From Hellea sp. (GTDB taxonomy: Bacteria; Pseudomonadota; Alphaproteobacteria; Caulobacterales; Maricaulaceae), in assembly GCA_028224375.1 (NCBI GenBank), contig JAOIVW010000017.1, positions 1 to 64,000 of the forward strand: 64,000 nucleotides of DNA, in the 5' to 3' direction. Below, piece after piece: positions 9,628 to 18,854 of this stretch (positions are counted from its first letter, which is position 1; every line of letters starts with the position of its first letter). A model generated the notes under the pieces. That model was not told the origin of the DNA, ran no database searches, and was given only the letters and a program-made list of their open reading frames with translations. The position numbers were made by a program, and so were the translations under genes.

Positions 9628-11187
9628 TTATGAGGAAGCGCATTTTCCTGTAAAATTAGGTTCCATCAATTTTACACGATTATAAAGGCTGCTTTTATCC
9701 TTATTCGGGTCAGTTTCAGCTTGTTTTTTTGCCGTGTCAAAATATTCGCAAGCCTCTTTTGTTTTACCAGATTTCATATAAATATTTGAAAGATTGAGTG
9801 TGCCACCAACATCATTCGCGTCCCAATAAACGTCTTCATAAACAATGGCAGCGTAACGAGCCACTGAGGTCACGGGAGTATCTGCAGCTCCATAAATAGA
9901 CATCATGTGGGATACCGAAGTATAATCTTCATCATTTTGGCGCAGTGCAGCTTCAAAGTATTCAACAGATTTCTTCATGTCCTCATTAAGTGTGTATGTA
10001 CGGGGATCCGTATCCTCTAAATCTTCAAATTCAAGGTCATGTGATTTATGAAAATAAACATCCCCCATGACGCGCAGTGGTTCAAGGCCATCGGGGTCCA
10101 TGGCTAGAGCCGCTTGAGCACTTTGCAAGGCCATATCGAATTCTTGCTTATTTATATAATAAGTAGCTCTCGCGGAGAGCGATTGAGCGGTCTGCCCAGC
10201 TTCACTTTCAAATGAACTTAATTTTTTACCATATGAATTGAGAGTGCTTTTGTTTAAGAATGAGCGTTGTCCCAAAGCCATCTTCATGTCGAGTTCCGCT
10301 TTTGTAAGTCTTTTACGACTGATTGCGACCTCCATGAAATCATCATTTGGCTGGAATTGCTGGACTTCAAATTTGTTATTTTCAAAATACTCTCGCGCAG
10401 CATCATGGAAGTCCTGCGCGGATATGCCAAAGCCCTGCTCAAACGCTTTAACGGGTTCCACGCCAGAGTTCACAAGTTCAAGGTATGGCCCTAAGCGATT
10501 CGAAAGCTCTTTATCTGAATGAAGATAGTGCACGTAAAGCCAGCCCTGGGCATAAAACTGGTTTAGCAAAACACCGCGTTCGCTACCTTTGTCAGCAAAA
10601 GGGTATACGCGGATTGAACTTATAACATCTTCGACATCAACCCAGTCGGGGCCACCCCGCATTAAACCTCTGGCATGTTTTGCGGCTGCGCGCCCAACTT
10701 GAAGCGTTCCGTCCCTCATGGTGAAAGTAGAAAGATAATTAGCAAACCCTTCATCATACCATCGCGGGAAAGCCGTATCCAAATATTCGTGCAACACGTG
10801 ATGACTATATTCGTGAAGAGCAACTTGGTTGTTGAAGCTATTTTGTTTATTAGTGTCCGCAAGAGGTGTCATCATGATTGGACCATCATAGCCCTGAGTG
10901 TATACGCCCGCTATCCCTCTCCTGCCAGTGAACTTTCTTAGCTGACTGTCATTGTCAAACGCATAGATAGTAAGCCTTTGTTTATCTGGTGTTGGTTTTA
11001 CACCACTCAGCGTCATAATAAGTTTGCGGTAAATTTCCATCTTTTCGATGGTTTCTTTAGCTTGATTCGGATTTACATCCCCATAAAGGACAATGTTCTC
11101 AGACTCCGCCATTAGCGGGTCAGCATGAGCCGCAGATGCCATTAATAGAAGCGAGCTACTGATTCCCAATACAAGTTTCTTAATCAT
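9628..11187 (-). CDS. Exported HExxH metallopeptidase-like protein with C-terminal TPRs
   Basis: A 519-residue protein with a signal peptide (MIKKLVLGISSSLLLMASAAHA). An M48/MA-type zinc motif HEYSHH is at about 125-130, with a downstream Glu in the helix RWYDEGFANYLSTF (about 146), the gluzincin-like layout seen in DUF1570-type peptidases. The rest is helical with TPR-like stretches (about 330-390 and 395-500). Probably a periplasmic peptidase or peptidase-derived scaffold; the substrate is unknown. It lies opposite to its neighbours between bolA and grxD, and its upstream region is divergent with grxD. Confidence 0.75.
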   Translation of the reverse strand: MIKKLVLGISSSLLLMASAAHADPLMAESENIVLYGDVNPNQAKETIEKMEIYRKLIMTLSGVKPTPDKQRLTIYAFDNDSQLRKFTGRRGIAGVYTQGYDGPIMMTPLADTNKQNSFNNQVALHEYSHHVLHEYLDTAFPRWYDEGFANYLSTFTMRDGTLQVGRAAAKHARGLMRGGPDWVDVEDVISSIRVYPFADKGSERGVLLNQFYAQGWLYVHYLHSDKELSNRLGPYLELVNSGVEPVKAFEQGFGISAQDFHDAAREYFENNKFEVQQFQPNDDFMEVAISRKRLTKAELDMKMALGQRSFLNKSTLNSYGKKLSSFESEAGQTAQSLSARATYYINKQEFDMALQSAQAALAMDPDGLEPLRVMGDVYFHKSHDLEFEDLEDTDPRTYTLNEDMKKSVEYFEAALRQNDEDYTSVSHMMSIYGAADTPVTSVARYAAIVYEDVYWDANDVGGTLNLSNIYMKSGKTKEACEYFDTAKKQAETDPNKDKSSLYNRVKLMEPNFTGKCASS

Positions 11188-11353
11188 TGCAACCCTCGCC
11201 TATTTTACACGTCTAGTTTCAAAAATTATCTCAACAGGGTCAAGGAGGATTTTCATGCAATCTTGAGATAATGTGTGTTTCTCAGGCCTTGGCCATTGAT
11301 ATAACGAGCATTTAAACTTACTTACGGTAAGAATTACTACGAAAGACAAAAAC

Positions 11354-11680
11354 ATGTCAGCCCAAGACCAAATTAAGAAGACCGTCACAGAGAACGATGT
11401 TGTGCTTTACATGAAAGGCACACCTGTCTTTCCGCAATGCGGCTTTTCCTCCACCGTTGTCCAAATTCTCGACTATGTTGGGGCTGAATATGCTAGCGTT
11501 AATGTTCTCGAAGACCCTGATATTCGCCAAGGCATTAAAGACTATAATAATTGGCCGACAATTCCTCAGGTGTTCGTCAAAGGCGAATTTATTGGCGGCT
11601 GCGATATCGTCAAAGAGATGTTCGAAACGGGTGAACTTCGCACGATGCTGGCGGATAAAGGCGTCAAAACAACCGCTTAG
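11354..11680 (+). CDS. grxD: Monothiol glutaredoxin (Grx4/GrxD type)
   Basis: A 108-residue CGFS glutaredoxin: the active-site motif FPQCGFSS is at about residues 27-34. The glutathione-binding segments WPTIPQVFVKG and GGCDIVKEM follow. Such proteins bind a bridging 2Fe-2S cluster with BolA partners and deliver or sense iron-sulfur clusters. Confidence 0.95.
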   Translation: MSAQDQIKKTVTENDVVLYMKGTPVFPQCGFSSTVVQILDYVGAEYASVNVLEDPDIRQGIKDYNNWPTIPQVFVKGEFIGGCDIVKEMFETGELRTMLADKGVKTTA

Positions 11681-11792
11681 ATACTTAATATCATCTTAGG
11701 GCGGAGTTAAAACTCCATAAATTCATTTTTGCTATAATTCTATCCAATGGCTGCATCTGGGGCGCACCGCATGTTGGACGAGGTATATAGCT

Positions 11793-12371
11793 ATGGCTTT
11801 ATTTAAAATGAACATGAAAAGACGCGGGAAAGCCGTTGGCGGTTTTCATGCGCAGTATATTGATAAGGGAGCCCTAAAAAAACGGCGCCCATTAGGTCTA
11901 AAGCGAACTTTTGGGTCTGCGACGACTCTCATTATTGGCGGCGCGATGTGTTATGTCGCCCTGCATTACATTCCGGCCTATCTGGGATTGAACAAGATTT
12001 TATCTTTCTCCGATTTAGATACGTCATCATCCGTCGCGCCTGAAAGCAGTCAATGGGCAGCCTTATCATCTTACGCGGATGCTTTTCGTCTTAAACGCAC
12101 CTATCTGCGGCCGGGCCAGACGATACAGGCGCAATATGCCCTGCCCCAAGGCGCTAAGCTGGATCTTGTCATTCAACGCTGCCGACCAGCCTTCATCCTC
12201 GAAATTTTCAAATGCCAGGTTATCAGCGAAGAGAACTCAGTTGTCATGAATGACAGAGATGGCACGCAACGTTTTGTTTTCCCTGAGGCTGGGTTTTACC
12301 GTTTTGATGAAAAAGTCACCTTTGCGCCTAATAACGTCAAAAATTACCGTGTGGTGTGGAGCCGCGCTTAA
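11793..12371 (+). CDS. Unrecognised single-pass membrane protein, 192 aa
   Basis: The N-terminus is very basic (about 45 residues, rich in Lys/Arg/Gly). One hydrophobic helix follows at about residues 48-70 (TLIIGGAMCYVALHYIPAYLG), then a soluble C-terminal region of about 120 residues outside the cytoplasm. That region is rich in beta-prone segments, with two cysteines that could pair (QRCRP and FKCQV). It ends at a shared bidirectional terminator facing rpsD. No family recognised. Confidence 0.7.
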   Translation: MALFKMNMKRRGKAVGGFHAQYIDKGALKKRRPLGLKRTFGSATTLIIGGAMCYVALHYIPAYLGLNKILSFSDLDTSSSVAPESSQWAALSSYADAFRLKRTYLRPGQTIQAQYALPQGAKLDLVIQRCRPAFILEIFKCQVISEENSVVMNDRDGTQRFVFPEAGFYRFDEKVTFAPNNVKNYRVVWSRA

Positions 12372-12399
12372 ACCAAACGCGCCTCGACACATAAGCAAT

Positions 12400-12430
12400 A
12401 AAAAACCCTGTCTTAAGGACAGGGTTTTTT
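12400..12430. terminator. Bidirectional terminator between the 192-aa gene and rpsD
   Basis: A near-perfect palindrome: A6-CCCTGTC, a short TTAAG-containing loop, then GACAGGG-T6. It gives a T tract on both strands and so serves both convergent genes. Confidence 0.92.
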
Positions 12431-12451
12431 ATTTTGGTATATCGGTGTCTC

Positions 12452-13072
12452 TTAACGAGAGTAGAATTCCACGACCAAATTAGGTTCCATCACGACAGGA
12501 TATGGGACTTCGTCAAAACTTGGGATGCGTGTCAAAGTGGCTTGCATGCCCTTCGGGTCAACACTGACATAATCAGGCAATTCACGCTCAGCACTTTCAA
12601 GCGCTTCGAGGACCAACGCCATTGTGCGTGACTTTTCACGTACTTCAACGACATCACCTTCTTTACAGCGGTAAGACGGAATATTGACTTTCTTACCATT
12701 GACCAGAATATGACCGTGATTGACGAATTGACGGGCCGCAAAGACCGTCGGAACAAATTTCGCGCGGTAAACGACAGCGTCCAAGCGGCGCTCGAGAAGA
12801 CCGATAAGGTTTTCAGAGGCGTCACCGCGTTGACGGGTCGCCTCGTCATATGTACGGCGGAACTGTTTTTCTGTGATGTTGCCGTAATAGCCTTTTAGCT
12901 TTTGCTTGGCACGAAGCTGCGTACCAAAGTCAGACATTTTACCGCGGCGGGCATTGGCGCCGTGTTGTCCCGGAGGATAGGCGCGCTTATTAACAGGTGA
13001 CTTGGGACGGCCCCAGATGTTTTCGCCCATACGGCGATCGATTTTATATTTTGCGGAATGACGCTTAGACAT
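12452..13072 (-). CDS. rpsD: 30S ribosomal protein S4
   Basis: The 206-residue S4 of the alphaproteobacterial type: [21 protein letters not shown] at the start, PGQHG and [20 protein letters not shown], then the S4 RNA-binding domain ([26 protein letters not shown]). It ends [12 protein letters not shown]4 nucleates assembly of the 30S 5' domain. Here it is a free-standing gene, not in a large ribosomal operon, as is usual in alphaproteobacteria. Confidence 0.98.
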   Translation of the reverse strand: MSKRHSAKYKIDRRMGENIWGRPKSPVNKRAYPPGQHGANARRGKMSDFGTQLRAKQKLKGYYGNITEKQFRRTYDEATRQRGDASENLIGLLERRLDAVVYRAKFVPTVFAARQFVNHGHILVNGKKVNIPSYRCKEGDVVEVREKSRTMALVLEALESAERELPDYVSVDPKGMQATLTRIPSFDEVPYPVVMEPNLVVEFYSR

Positions 13073-13253
13073 GCGTAAATACTCTTCTTCTCGGCGTGGT
13101 CCGGCTAGTCAGATTACCCAACAGCGATTGCAACGGCGGCACCACACCAACCCGTGACTAAGCGCGCCTTCTAAAACATCAGCCCCTCAAGTCAAGTCCA
13201 ATATATGTCAGATTTTGATAGGCAAAAGGGCTCGCATGTGACAGTCCGAGCAA

Positions 13254-14159
13254 ATGAGCCCGATGCCGCCACATAACACATCTGATGATGTTCGCCTTGG
13301 CCTTATCGCCGGGCTTATGGCCTATACATTTTGGGGCGCGTTTCCCATCTATTTCAAAATCACAGAAGCCGTAGGCCCACTTGAAATATTGGCACACCGT
13401 ATCGTCTGGTCCCTGCCCTTTGCACTGATTATTATCGTGCTGAGGCGTCAATGGAGTGAATTAAAACGTGCCCTTAAAATACCAAAACTTATTGGGGTTT
13501 TGGGCCTTGCCGCTATCGCCCTCTCCGTGAATTGGGGGGTCTATATTTGGGCTGTTCAACAAGATCATATTTTTCAAGCCAGCCTTGGTTATTATATCAA
13601 CCCACTTATGTATGTTGTAGTGGGCCTGTTTTTCTTTCAGGAAAAACTCACGCGGCTTCAAGCGTTATCCGTCGCTTTGGCGTTTTTGGGTGTAGCTGTG
13701 CTGACACTTTATGGCGGCGCATTTCCCTATATTTCGCTTATTTTAGCCACGAGCTGGACGACTTATGGCATTATTAGGAAACAGGTTGAGATTGAAGCTA
13801 TCCCCGGACTTGTCATAGAGACCACTCTTTTGTTCATTCCCGCAGCGGCATTCCTTATTTGGCTTCACACCCAAGGCACGCTCTCCTTTGGCTCCTCGGC
13901 GAGCATAACGGGCCTTCTGCTTTTGGCAGGCCCCGTAACTGTCTTGCCGCTTTGGGCTTTTACGATTGCGGCTCGGAGGCTCAAGCTCATTACATTGGGC
14001 ATGTTGCAATATATAGGACCCACAGGGCAATTTTTACTCGCGCTTTATTTCGGAGAGACCTTCACGCCCGCCTATGCGTGGTGTTTCGGCCTTATATGGC
14101 TCGGTATCATCATCTATAGCTTTGATGCTTACAAGGCGCGAACAAAGCCCCTTATGTAG
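13254..14159 (+). CDS. rarD: RarD-type EamA family transporter
   Basis: A 301-residue, ten-helix protein of the drug/metabolite transporter superfamily, matching RarD: GLMAYTFWGAFPIYFK at the start, then EILAHRIVWSLPF, VNWGVYIWAV and YYINPLMYVVVG. E. coli RarD was named for a chloramphenicol-sensitivity phenotype; the substrate is unknown. Its 3' end overlaps the convergent downstream gene by 8 bases. Confidence 0.88.
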   Translation: MSPMPPHNTSDDVRLGLIAGLMAYTFWGAFPIYFKITEAVGPLEILAHRIVWSLPFALIIIVLRRQWSELKRALKIPKLIGVLGLAAIALSVNWGVYIWAVQQDHIFQASLGYYINPLMYVVVGLFFFQEKLTRLQALSVALAFLGVAVLTLYGGAFPYISLILATSWTTYGIIRKQVEIEAIPGLVIETTLLFIPAAAFLIWLHTQGTLSFGSSASITGLLLLAGPVTVLPLWAFTIAARRLKLITLGMLQYIGPTGQFLLALYFGETFTPAYAWCFGLIWLGIIIYSFDAYKARTKPLM

Positions 14160-14532
14160 ACCAAGCCGCCTGCCCTAAGGACATAAGGCCCCATATAACG
14201 AAGCCCGCTAAGCCAATACCGATAGCGAGCAATAGCCAAAGCGTAATAGAGCCCATCAAAATATAGCCGATTTTCCCCATCAGTCCCTTTGGATATCTCA
14301 TCCACACGCGCTGTGTTTTGGCATATCCTTGCTTGTCATAGAGCCAATTTAAGAGTGTAGATGGAACAGAAAAGATAAGGGTCGCCCATGTGAAGCCTGC
14401 CATCAATATCACTATTTTTGAGCTGCTAACCAGAGCTGTTGTTGGCCAAATTAAAGTCAGGCCTAGAGTCCATATAATGGCTCCGGCAAAAAACCACGAT
14501 TGCGATATGGCCTTGAGTGTTGTCATGCACAT
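14152..14532 (-). CDS. Unrecognised small membrane protein, 126 aa
   Basis: Three or four predicted membrane helices (roughly residues 10-30, 38-60 and 88-120) separated by a basic loop (YAKTQRVWMRYPKGLMGK). The start may be the ATG at 14526 (MTTLKAIS) rather than 14532. Convergent with rarD, 8-base overlap. No family recognised. Confidence 0.55.
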   Translation of the reverse strand: MCMTTLKAISQSWFFAGAIIWTLGLTLIWPTTALVSSSKIVILMAGFTWATLIFSVPSTLLNWLYDKQGYAKTQRVWMRYPKGLMGKIGYILMGSITLWLLLAIGIGLAGFVIWGLMSLGQAAWST

Positions 14533-14552
14533 CTTCCAAAAAGCTTATGAAG

Positions 14553-14774
14553 ATGCTACCTCAAATTATGAGATTTATCCACCATCTCTTAACTGGCCCC
14601 TTTAGGGTTTGCATCGCCTTGATGAGTATTTTGGGCGCAGGCGGATATGCACACAGATCGGATTATTGGGGCGGGGATAAGACACCGATTTCCCGTGAAC
14701 GTAATCTCAGTTCATCGAAGCGCCAAAAAAGATGGCGGCGCAAGCATCTCAAAGACGAAGATTTAAAGTCCTAA
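14553..14774 (+). CDS. Possible small basic protein, 73 aa
   Basis: An open frame with one hydrophobic stretch (FRVCIALMSILGAGGYA) and a strongly basic tail (SSKRQKRWRRKHLK). There is no clear ribosome-binding site, and its upstream part would overlap the divergent gene's promoter. Listed only because it fills an otherwise empty 350-base gap. Confidence 0.28.
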   Translation: MLPQIMRFIHHLLTGPFRVCIALMSILGAGGYAHRSDYWGGDKTPISRERNLSSSKRQKRWRRKHLKDEDLKS

Positions 14775-14835
14775 ACCGCTCAATCCTACTAAGCCTGGAT
14801 TCGTCTTAACGGCTCAGTTCGCCTAAATTTTGGGC

Positions 14836-14862
14836 AAAAAAAATGGCCGCTTAAAGCGGCCA
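14836..14862 (-). terminator. Terminator after the trimeric autotransporter gene
   Basis: ATGGCCGC/GCGGCCAT inverted repeat with a short TTAAA loop. Read on the minus strand it is followed by eight T residues. It lies 25 bases after the autotransporter stop. Confidence 0.88.
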
Positions 14863-14886
14863 TTCTTAGTCTTAATATTGGTTGGC

Positions 14887-17800
14887 TTATCCGCCGATAC
14901 GAGCCTGGACGCGTACGGAGTAAGCGCCGCCGGCAACAGAACCTGCTGCACCAACTGACCAGTTGTCTTCTGTGCTTGAGCGGAACTGAACACCACCGCC
15001 GAAGCCAGTTTCTGATCCACCAAAGCCATCGTCATATAGAGAGACACCACCGGCAGCTGTCCATGTTTCGTTGACGTTAAGGTAGAGATCCGGAACGGAA
15101 GCTACAGCCGCAAGACCTTCACGCACGTCACTTAGACCAGCACGGTTAAGAGCAATATTTGCATTGTTAGTCGCAATGTTACTAGCGTTCAAACTAATGG
15201 CCTGGTTATTGGCGTTTACGCCAAGAGCAAGGTTATTAATATTGGTATTGATAATACCGATTGAAGAGTTAATCGAAGCGTTATTGGTCTCAATCGCGGT
15301 TCTGTTCTCCGATACACCAGCTGTGTTTGCGTCAATATCAGTCCGGTTATCTGATATCGTCATGACATTGGCATCAATGTCGGTGCGGTTATCTGAAATA
15401 GCCATCGTGTTGGCATCTAGGTCAGTCCGGTTATCCGAAATCGCCATCGTATTGGCATCAAGGTCAGTCCGGTTATCTGATATCGCCATGACATTAGCAT
15501 CAATGTCGGTGCGGTTATCACTAATCGCCATGATATTCGCATCAATGTCAGTGCGGTTATCTGATATAGCCACGGTATTTACATCAATGTCAGTTCGGTT
15601 GTCCGAAATGGCCATGCCGTTTGTGGCAATATCGGCACTATTCGAAGCAATATTATCACTGTTTGCTGCGATGGCATCTGTGTTAGCCGCTGCTGAAGCG
15701 TTAATACCAGCGATTATAGCACCGCCATCTGTTGCAAGATTACCATTTGCGTCAGACGTTACCAGTTCGAGTGGACCCGCTTGACGTGACAATGATAGAG
15801 CAGATGTAATACCTGATGCTGTAATAGTTTCAGCATCAGTCCCGAGAACAATTTGATTGTTCATAGTTGTTTGCGCCTGATAACCAATGGCTGTTGACCC
15901 GTCAAACCTCGCAGTACTTTGAGCACCGAACGCTGCGGATTGAACCCCAGAAGCTGTAGCTTCAAAACCAACAGCAACTGATTCAGTGTTACTAGCGCGA
16001 GATTGTAGACCAACCGCTGTAGAATTGTCACCATCCGCAAGAGCGCGTGACCCTACGGCTTGAGCGCCCTCGCCCGTTGCTGAAGCACCGAAACCAAGAG
16101 CTGAAGACAGGAAAGTCGTAGCATTTGAATTCGTACCATAGGCAGAAGACGCGTTGCCGGAAGCATTCGCGCCAGAACCTGTGGCCGTCGAGAACGTGCC
16201 TGAAGCATTGGCTTCATTACCTATGGCGGTAGAGTTGATGGCTGTTGCATCTGCAAGGTATCCAACTGCTGTTGAATCTACTGCCGTAGCTTCGGAATTG
16301 AAGCCAAGAGCTGTAGAATTATCCGCTGTCGCTTGTGACAAGCGGCCTACAGCCGTAGAGAAGTCACCCGTTGCGTTTGATAAGTTACCAACGGCAACTG
16401 TTTGACTACCTGAAGCGGTTGATAACCAACCCAGAGCTGTTGAGCCCAGGCCAGAAGCTTCACTTTGCGCGCCAAAGGCAGCTGAATGGAAGCCTGTTGA
16501 CTCTGAATCAAAACCGACGGCTGTTGCTTCTTCGTCAGACGCATTGGCTTGGAAACCGAAGGCTGACGCCCCTTCTGCTGTCGATTGAGAGAGACGACCA
16601 ACTGCAGTAGAGAAGTCACCCGTTGCGTTCGCTAGGTTACCGACGGCAACTGTTTGACTACCTGAAGCGGTTGATAACCAACCGAGAGCTGTTGAGCCCA
16701 GGCCGGAAGCTTCACTCTGCGCGCCAAAGGCAGCGGAATGGAAGCCTGTTGACTCTGAATCAAAACCGACGGCTGTCGTTTCTTCGTCAGTCGCTTCAGC
16801 AAGGTAACCAACGGCAGTAGAGTTGATGGCTGTTGCTTGTGAGTCAACACCTACGGCTGTTGTCTGGTCAGCCATAGCCAGCGAACCAACACCCAATGCT
16901 GTACCGCGATCGCCTGAAGCAGTCGCATTCAAACCAAAAGAGGATGCTAAATCGCCGCTGGCGCTTGCTGCGACGCCGACAGCAGTCGATTGATCACCCG
17001 TTGCATTTGCAAGCGAGCCTAAGGACGTTGAGTCAACCCCTGTTGCATCAGCAAGATATCCCACTGCTGTTGAATCCGTTCCCGTAGCTTCGGAATTGAA
17101 GCCAAGAGCTGTAGAATTATCCGCTGTCGCCTGTGACAAACGCCCGACTGCAGTAGATAAGTCTCCCATTGCATTCGCCAGGTTACCGACGGCAACTGTT
17201 TGACTACCTGAAGCGGTTGATAACCAACCCAGAGCTGTTGAGCCGAGCCCTGAAGCATCACTTTGCGCGCCAAAGGCTGCTGAATGGAAACCTGAAGACA
17301 AAGCAGAGTGCCCGACGGCTGTGGCCTCTTCATCTGATGCGCGTGCAGACACGCCAACAGCCGTTCCACGCTCGGCAGAAACGAGTGAACGAGACCCGAT
17401 GGCTGTACCTTCAGTCGATCCAGGTCTGACGTTTGAGCCGAAACCTACGGCTGTCGCAAGAAATTCTTGAGCCCGTGAATTCGCGCCGTAAGCAGACGAG
17501 GCGTTGCCTGAGGCCGTGGCACCTGAACCTGTGGCCGTTGAGAACGTGCCAGTAGCATTAGACTGAAAACCGGTTGCTGTCGCATTTACATTAGAGGCAT
17601 TTGATTGGTTACCAACTGCAGTCGAGCGGGCCGCCGTTGCTGTTGACAGCGAACCCAAAGCGGTAGCATCATCAGCGTCAGCAAATGACAAGAAACCTAA
17701 GGCGGAAGAGTTTATGCCGGTCGCAACTGAGTTATTGCCATATGCATGTGCCCCGTCAGCTAGAGCTTGTGCCACAAGGCCAATAGCTTCTGACGATTGG

Positions 17801-18354
17801 CCTGTCGCTAAAGTGTTGAAACCAATAGCTTGAGAATTGTTACCAACAGCTTGCGAAAATACGCCAATAGCAAGGTTTACATTTCCGGTCGCGGTGGATG
17901 AAGATCCAATAGCGATAGAGCCGGCGCCCGTCGTAACGGACCCATCTCCGATTGCAGTCGAACCGAAGTCACCAGCGGAAGCACCAGAACCAATCGCTAT
18001 TGACCCAAGAAAGCCCGTTCCGTTTGCAAAAGCGCCTTGGCCAACGGCTGTAGCATTGTCGCCTGTGGTTTCAGAAAGTTCACCACATTGAAGGCTACCG
18101 GCTCCGATAGTTGGATCGAAAGTATTAGTGTTACAAAATGGATTACCCACTGGGTTCGCTACGTTTAAAGGACCTGTTATCGGTGCAGATGAATTTGTAG
18201 ATGAATTTGCAGGCGCAAAACGTTCAAGGTCAACAAGATTGTAGCTGCTTGTTTGTGCTGAAGCCATTGATCCCATACCAACAGCGATCATCGCTGCCAT
18301 AGAGACGGTCGCTAAGCGCGTACCCTTATTAGAATTTTTAGTTAGTTTCGACAT
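14887..18354 (-). CDS. YadA-type trimeric autotransporter adhesin, 1155 aa
   Basis: A type Vc secreted surface adhesin. GGAGGG 7 bases upstream fixes the start at MSKLTKNSNKG. An extended signal peptide ends MGSMASAQ. Then come some 750 residues of YadA head repeats (variants of STAVGxxSxATGxx), about eight tandem 14-residue stalk repeats (SDNRTDIDANVMAI, two heptads each; DNA 15300-15630) giving a trimeric coiled coil, and a linker. The C-terminal membrane anchor of about 75 residues (LYLNVNETWTAAGGVSLYDDG to VRVQARIGG) supplies four strands per chain. The head contains nearly identical blocks of about 64 residues, evidence of recent internal duplication. Probably mediates attachment or autoagglutination. 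Confidence 0.93.
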   Translation of the reverse strand: MSKLTKNSNKGTRLATVSMAAMIAVGMGSMASAQTSSYNLVDLERFAPANSSTNSSAPITGPLNVANPVGNPFCNTNTFDPTIGAGSLQCGELSETTGDNATAVGQGAFANGTGFLGSIAIGSGASAGDFGSTAIGDGSVTTGAGSIAIGSSSTATGNVNLAIGVFSQAVGNNSQAIGFNTLATGQSSEAIGLVAQALADGAHAYGNNSVATGINSSALGFLSFADADDATALGSLSTATAARSTAVGNQSNASNVNATATGFQSNATGTFSTATGSGATASGNASSAYGANSRAQEFLATAVGFGSNVRPGSTEGTAIGSRSLVSAERGTAVGVSARASDEEATAVGHSALSSGFHSAAFGAQSDASGLGSTALGWLSTASGSQTVAVGNLANAMGDLSTAVGRLSQATADNSTALGFNSEATGTDSTAVGYLADATGVDSTSLGSLANATGDQSTAVGVAASASGDLASSFGLNATASGDRGTALGVGSLAMADQTTAVGVDSQATAINSTAVGYLAEATDEETTAVGFDSESTGFHSAAFGAQSEASGLGSTALGWLSTASGSQTVAVGNLANATGDFSTAVGRLSQSTAEGASAFGFQANASDEEATAVGFDSESTGFHSAAFGAQSEASGLGSTALGWLSTASGSQTVAVGNLSNATGDFSTAVGRLSQATADNSTALGFNSEATAVDSTAVGYLADATAINSTAIGNEANASGTFSTATGSGANASGNASSAYGTNSNATTFLSSALGFGASATGEGAQAVGSRALADGDNSTAVGLQSRASNTESVAVGFEATASGVQSAAFGAQSTARFDGSTAIGYQAQTTMNNQIVLGTDAETITASGITSALSLSRQAGPLELVTSDANGNLATDGGAIIAGINASAAANTDAIAANSDNIASNSADIATNGMAISDNRTDIDVNTVAISDNRTDIDANIMAISDNRTDIDANVMAISDNRTDLDANTMAISDNRTDLDANTMAISDNRTDIDANVMTISDNRTDIDANTAGVSENRTAIETNNASINSSIGIINTNINNLALGVNANNQAISLNASNIATNNANIALNRAGLSDVREGLAAVASVPDLYLNVNETWTAAGGVSLYDDGFGGSETGFGGGVQFRSSTEDNWSVGAAGSVAGGAYSVRVQARIGG
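15300..15630 (-). repeat. Tandem 42-bp repeats encoding the adhesin stalk
   Basis: About eight head-to-tail units of 42 bases, each encoding a 14-residue unit of the form ISDNRTDIDANxMA, differing by few bases. The unit equals exactly two heptads, so copy-number change would lengthen or shorten the coiled-coil stalk without breaking register. Confidence 0.9.
16258..17310 (-). repeat. Long near-identical repeats in the adhesin head region
   Basis: A block of about 170-190 bases, encoding AFGAQSEASGLGSTALG through AVGNLANATGDFSTAVGRL, occurs three times, at about 16348-16515, 16610-16780 and 17155-17300. A second block (about 16258-16345 and 17048-17150, encoding NSTALGFNSEAT) is also duplicated. 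The copies are close enough to recombine. Confidence 0.85.
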
Positions 18355-18465
18355 TGAAAACCCTCCATTGTGTAACATGTCTGACGATTTCTCGCCCATT
18401 TCTTTAAAATCGAAGACTATATTCTATGTGAATACATTGCGCCCACATAGTCCTACAGCATCTCC

Positions 18466-18480
18466 CTAACCGTTTGTTAA
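18466..18480 (-). promoter_or_regulatory. Near-consensus CtrA-type site upstream of the adhesin gene
   Basis: On the minus strand the sequence reads TTAA-N7-TTAG, one mismatch from the CtrA consensus TTAA-N7-TTAA. It lies 112 bases before the adhesin ATG. One mismatch in AT-containing sequence can occur by chance. Confidence 0.35.
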
Positions 18481-18584
18481 CACATGTTTATCGCGAGTAA
18501 ACCCGAAAAAATATTAAAAATGACAAGTGTGACTTTATCGCAACGCTCAGGCGTAAGAGTTCTTTAGAATCGTTGAAAACACAA

Positions 18585-18854
18585 TTAAGCACTGCCCAGA
18601 GCCACACGGTTTGCAAAAAACCAGCCCAATATAAAGGCGGCAAACATGATCATTGTCTGTCCCGCCAAGAGGTAGGCCCCGTCCAATAACATGTTCTGAT
18701 CAGGGGCTTGAGGTTGATCTTTTAGCGCGCGCCTGCGGGCTGACGCATATAATAAAGTCGAAAGGGCCGCCAAAAGCACGATTAAAATGGGGTGTACACC
18801 CATATATCCGCCTGCAATGCCCACTATAATGAGTGCATATCCTAAATATCTCAT
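18585..18854 (-). CDS. Unrecognised small membrane protein, 89 aa
   Basis: Three predicted membrane helices (about residues 4-18, 20-40 and 60-84) with a basic loop ARRRALKDQ between the second and third. Its ATG overlaps the end of the upstream trmJ by 4 bases (ATGA), so it is translationally coupled to it. No family recognised. Confidence 0.72.
   Translation of the reverse strand: MRYLGYALIIVGIAGGYMGVHPILIVLLAALSTLLYASARRRALKDQPQAPDQNMLLDGAYLLAGQTMIMFAAFILGWFFANRVALGSA

Noticed and set aside
15300-15630. Regular 42-bp repeats that could be mistaken for a CRISPR-like array
   Set aside because: The units are contiguous, have no spacers, and encode an in-frame coiled-coil stalk.
15164-17429. 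Several open frames on the plus strand inside the autotransporter gene
   Set aside because: They follow the repeat pattern of the minus-strand gene, lack ribosome-binding sites, and their composition mirrors the adhesin codons.
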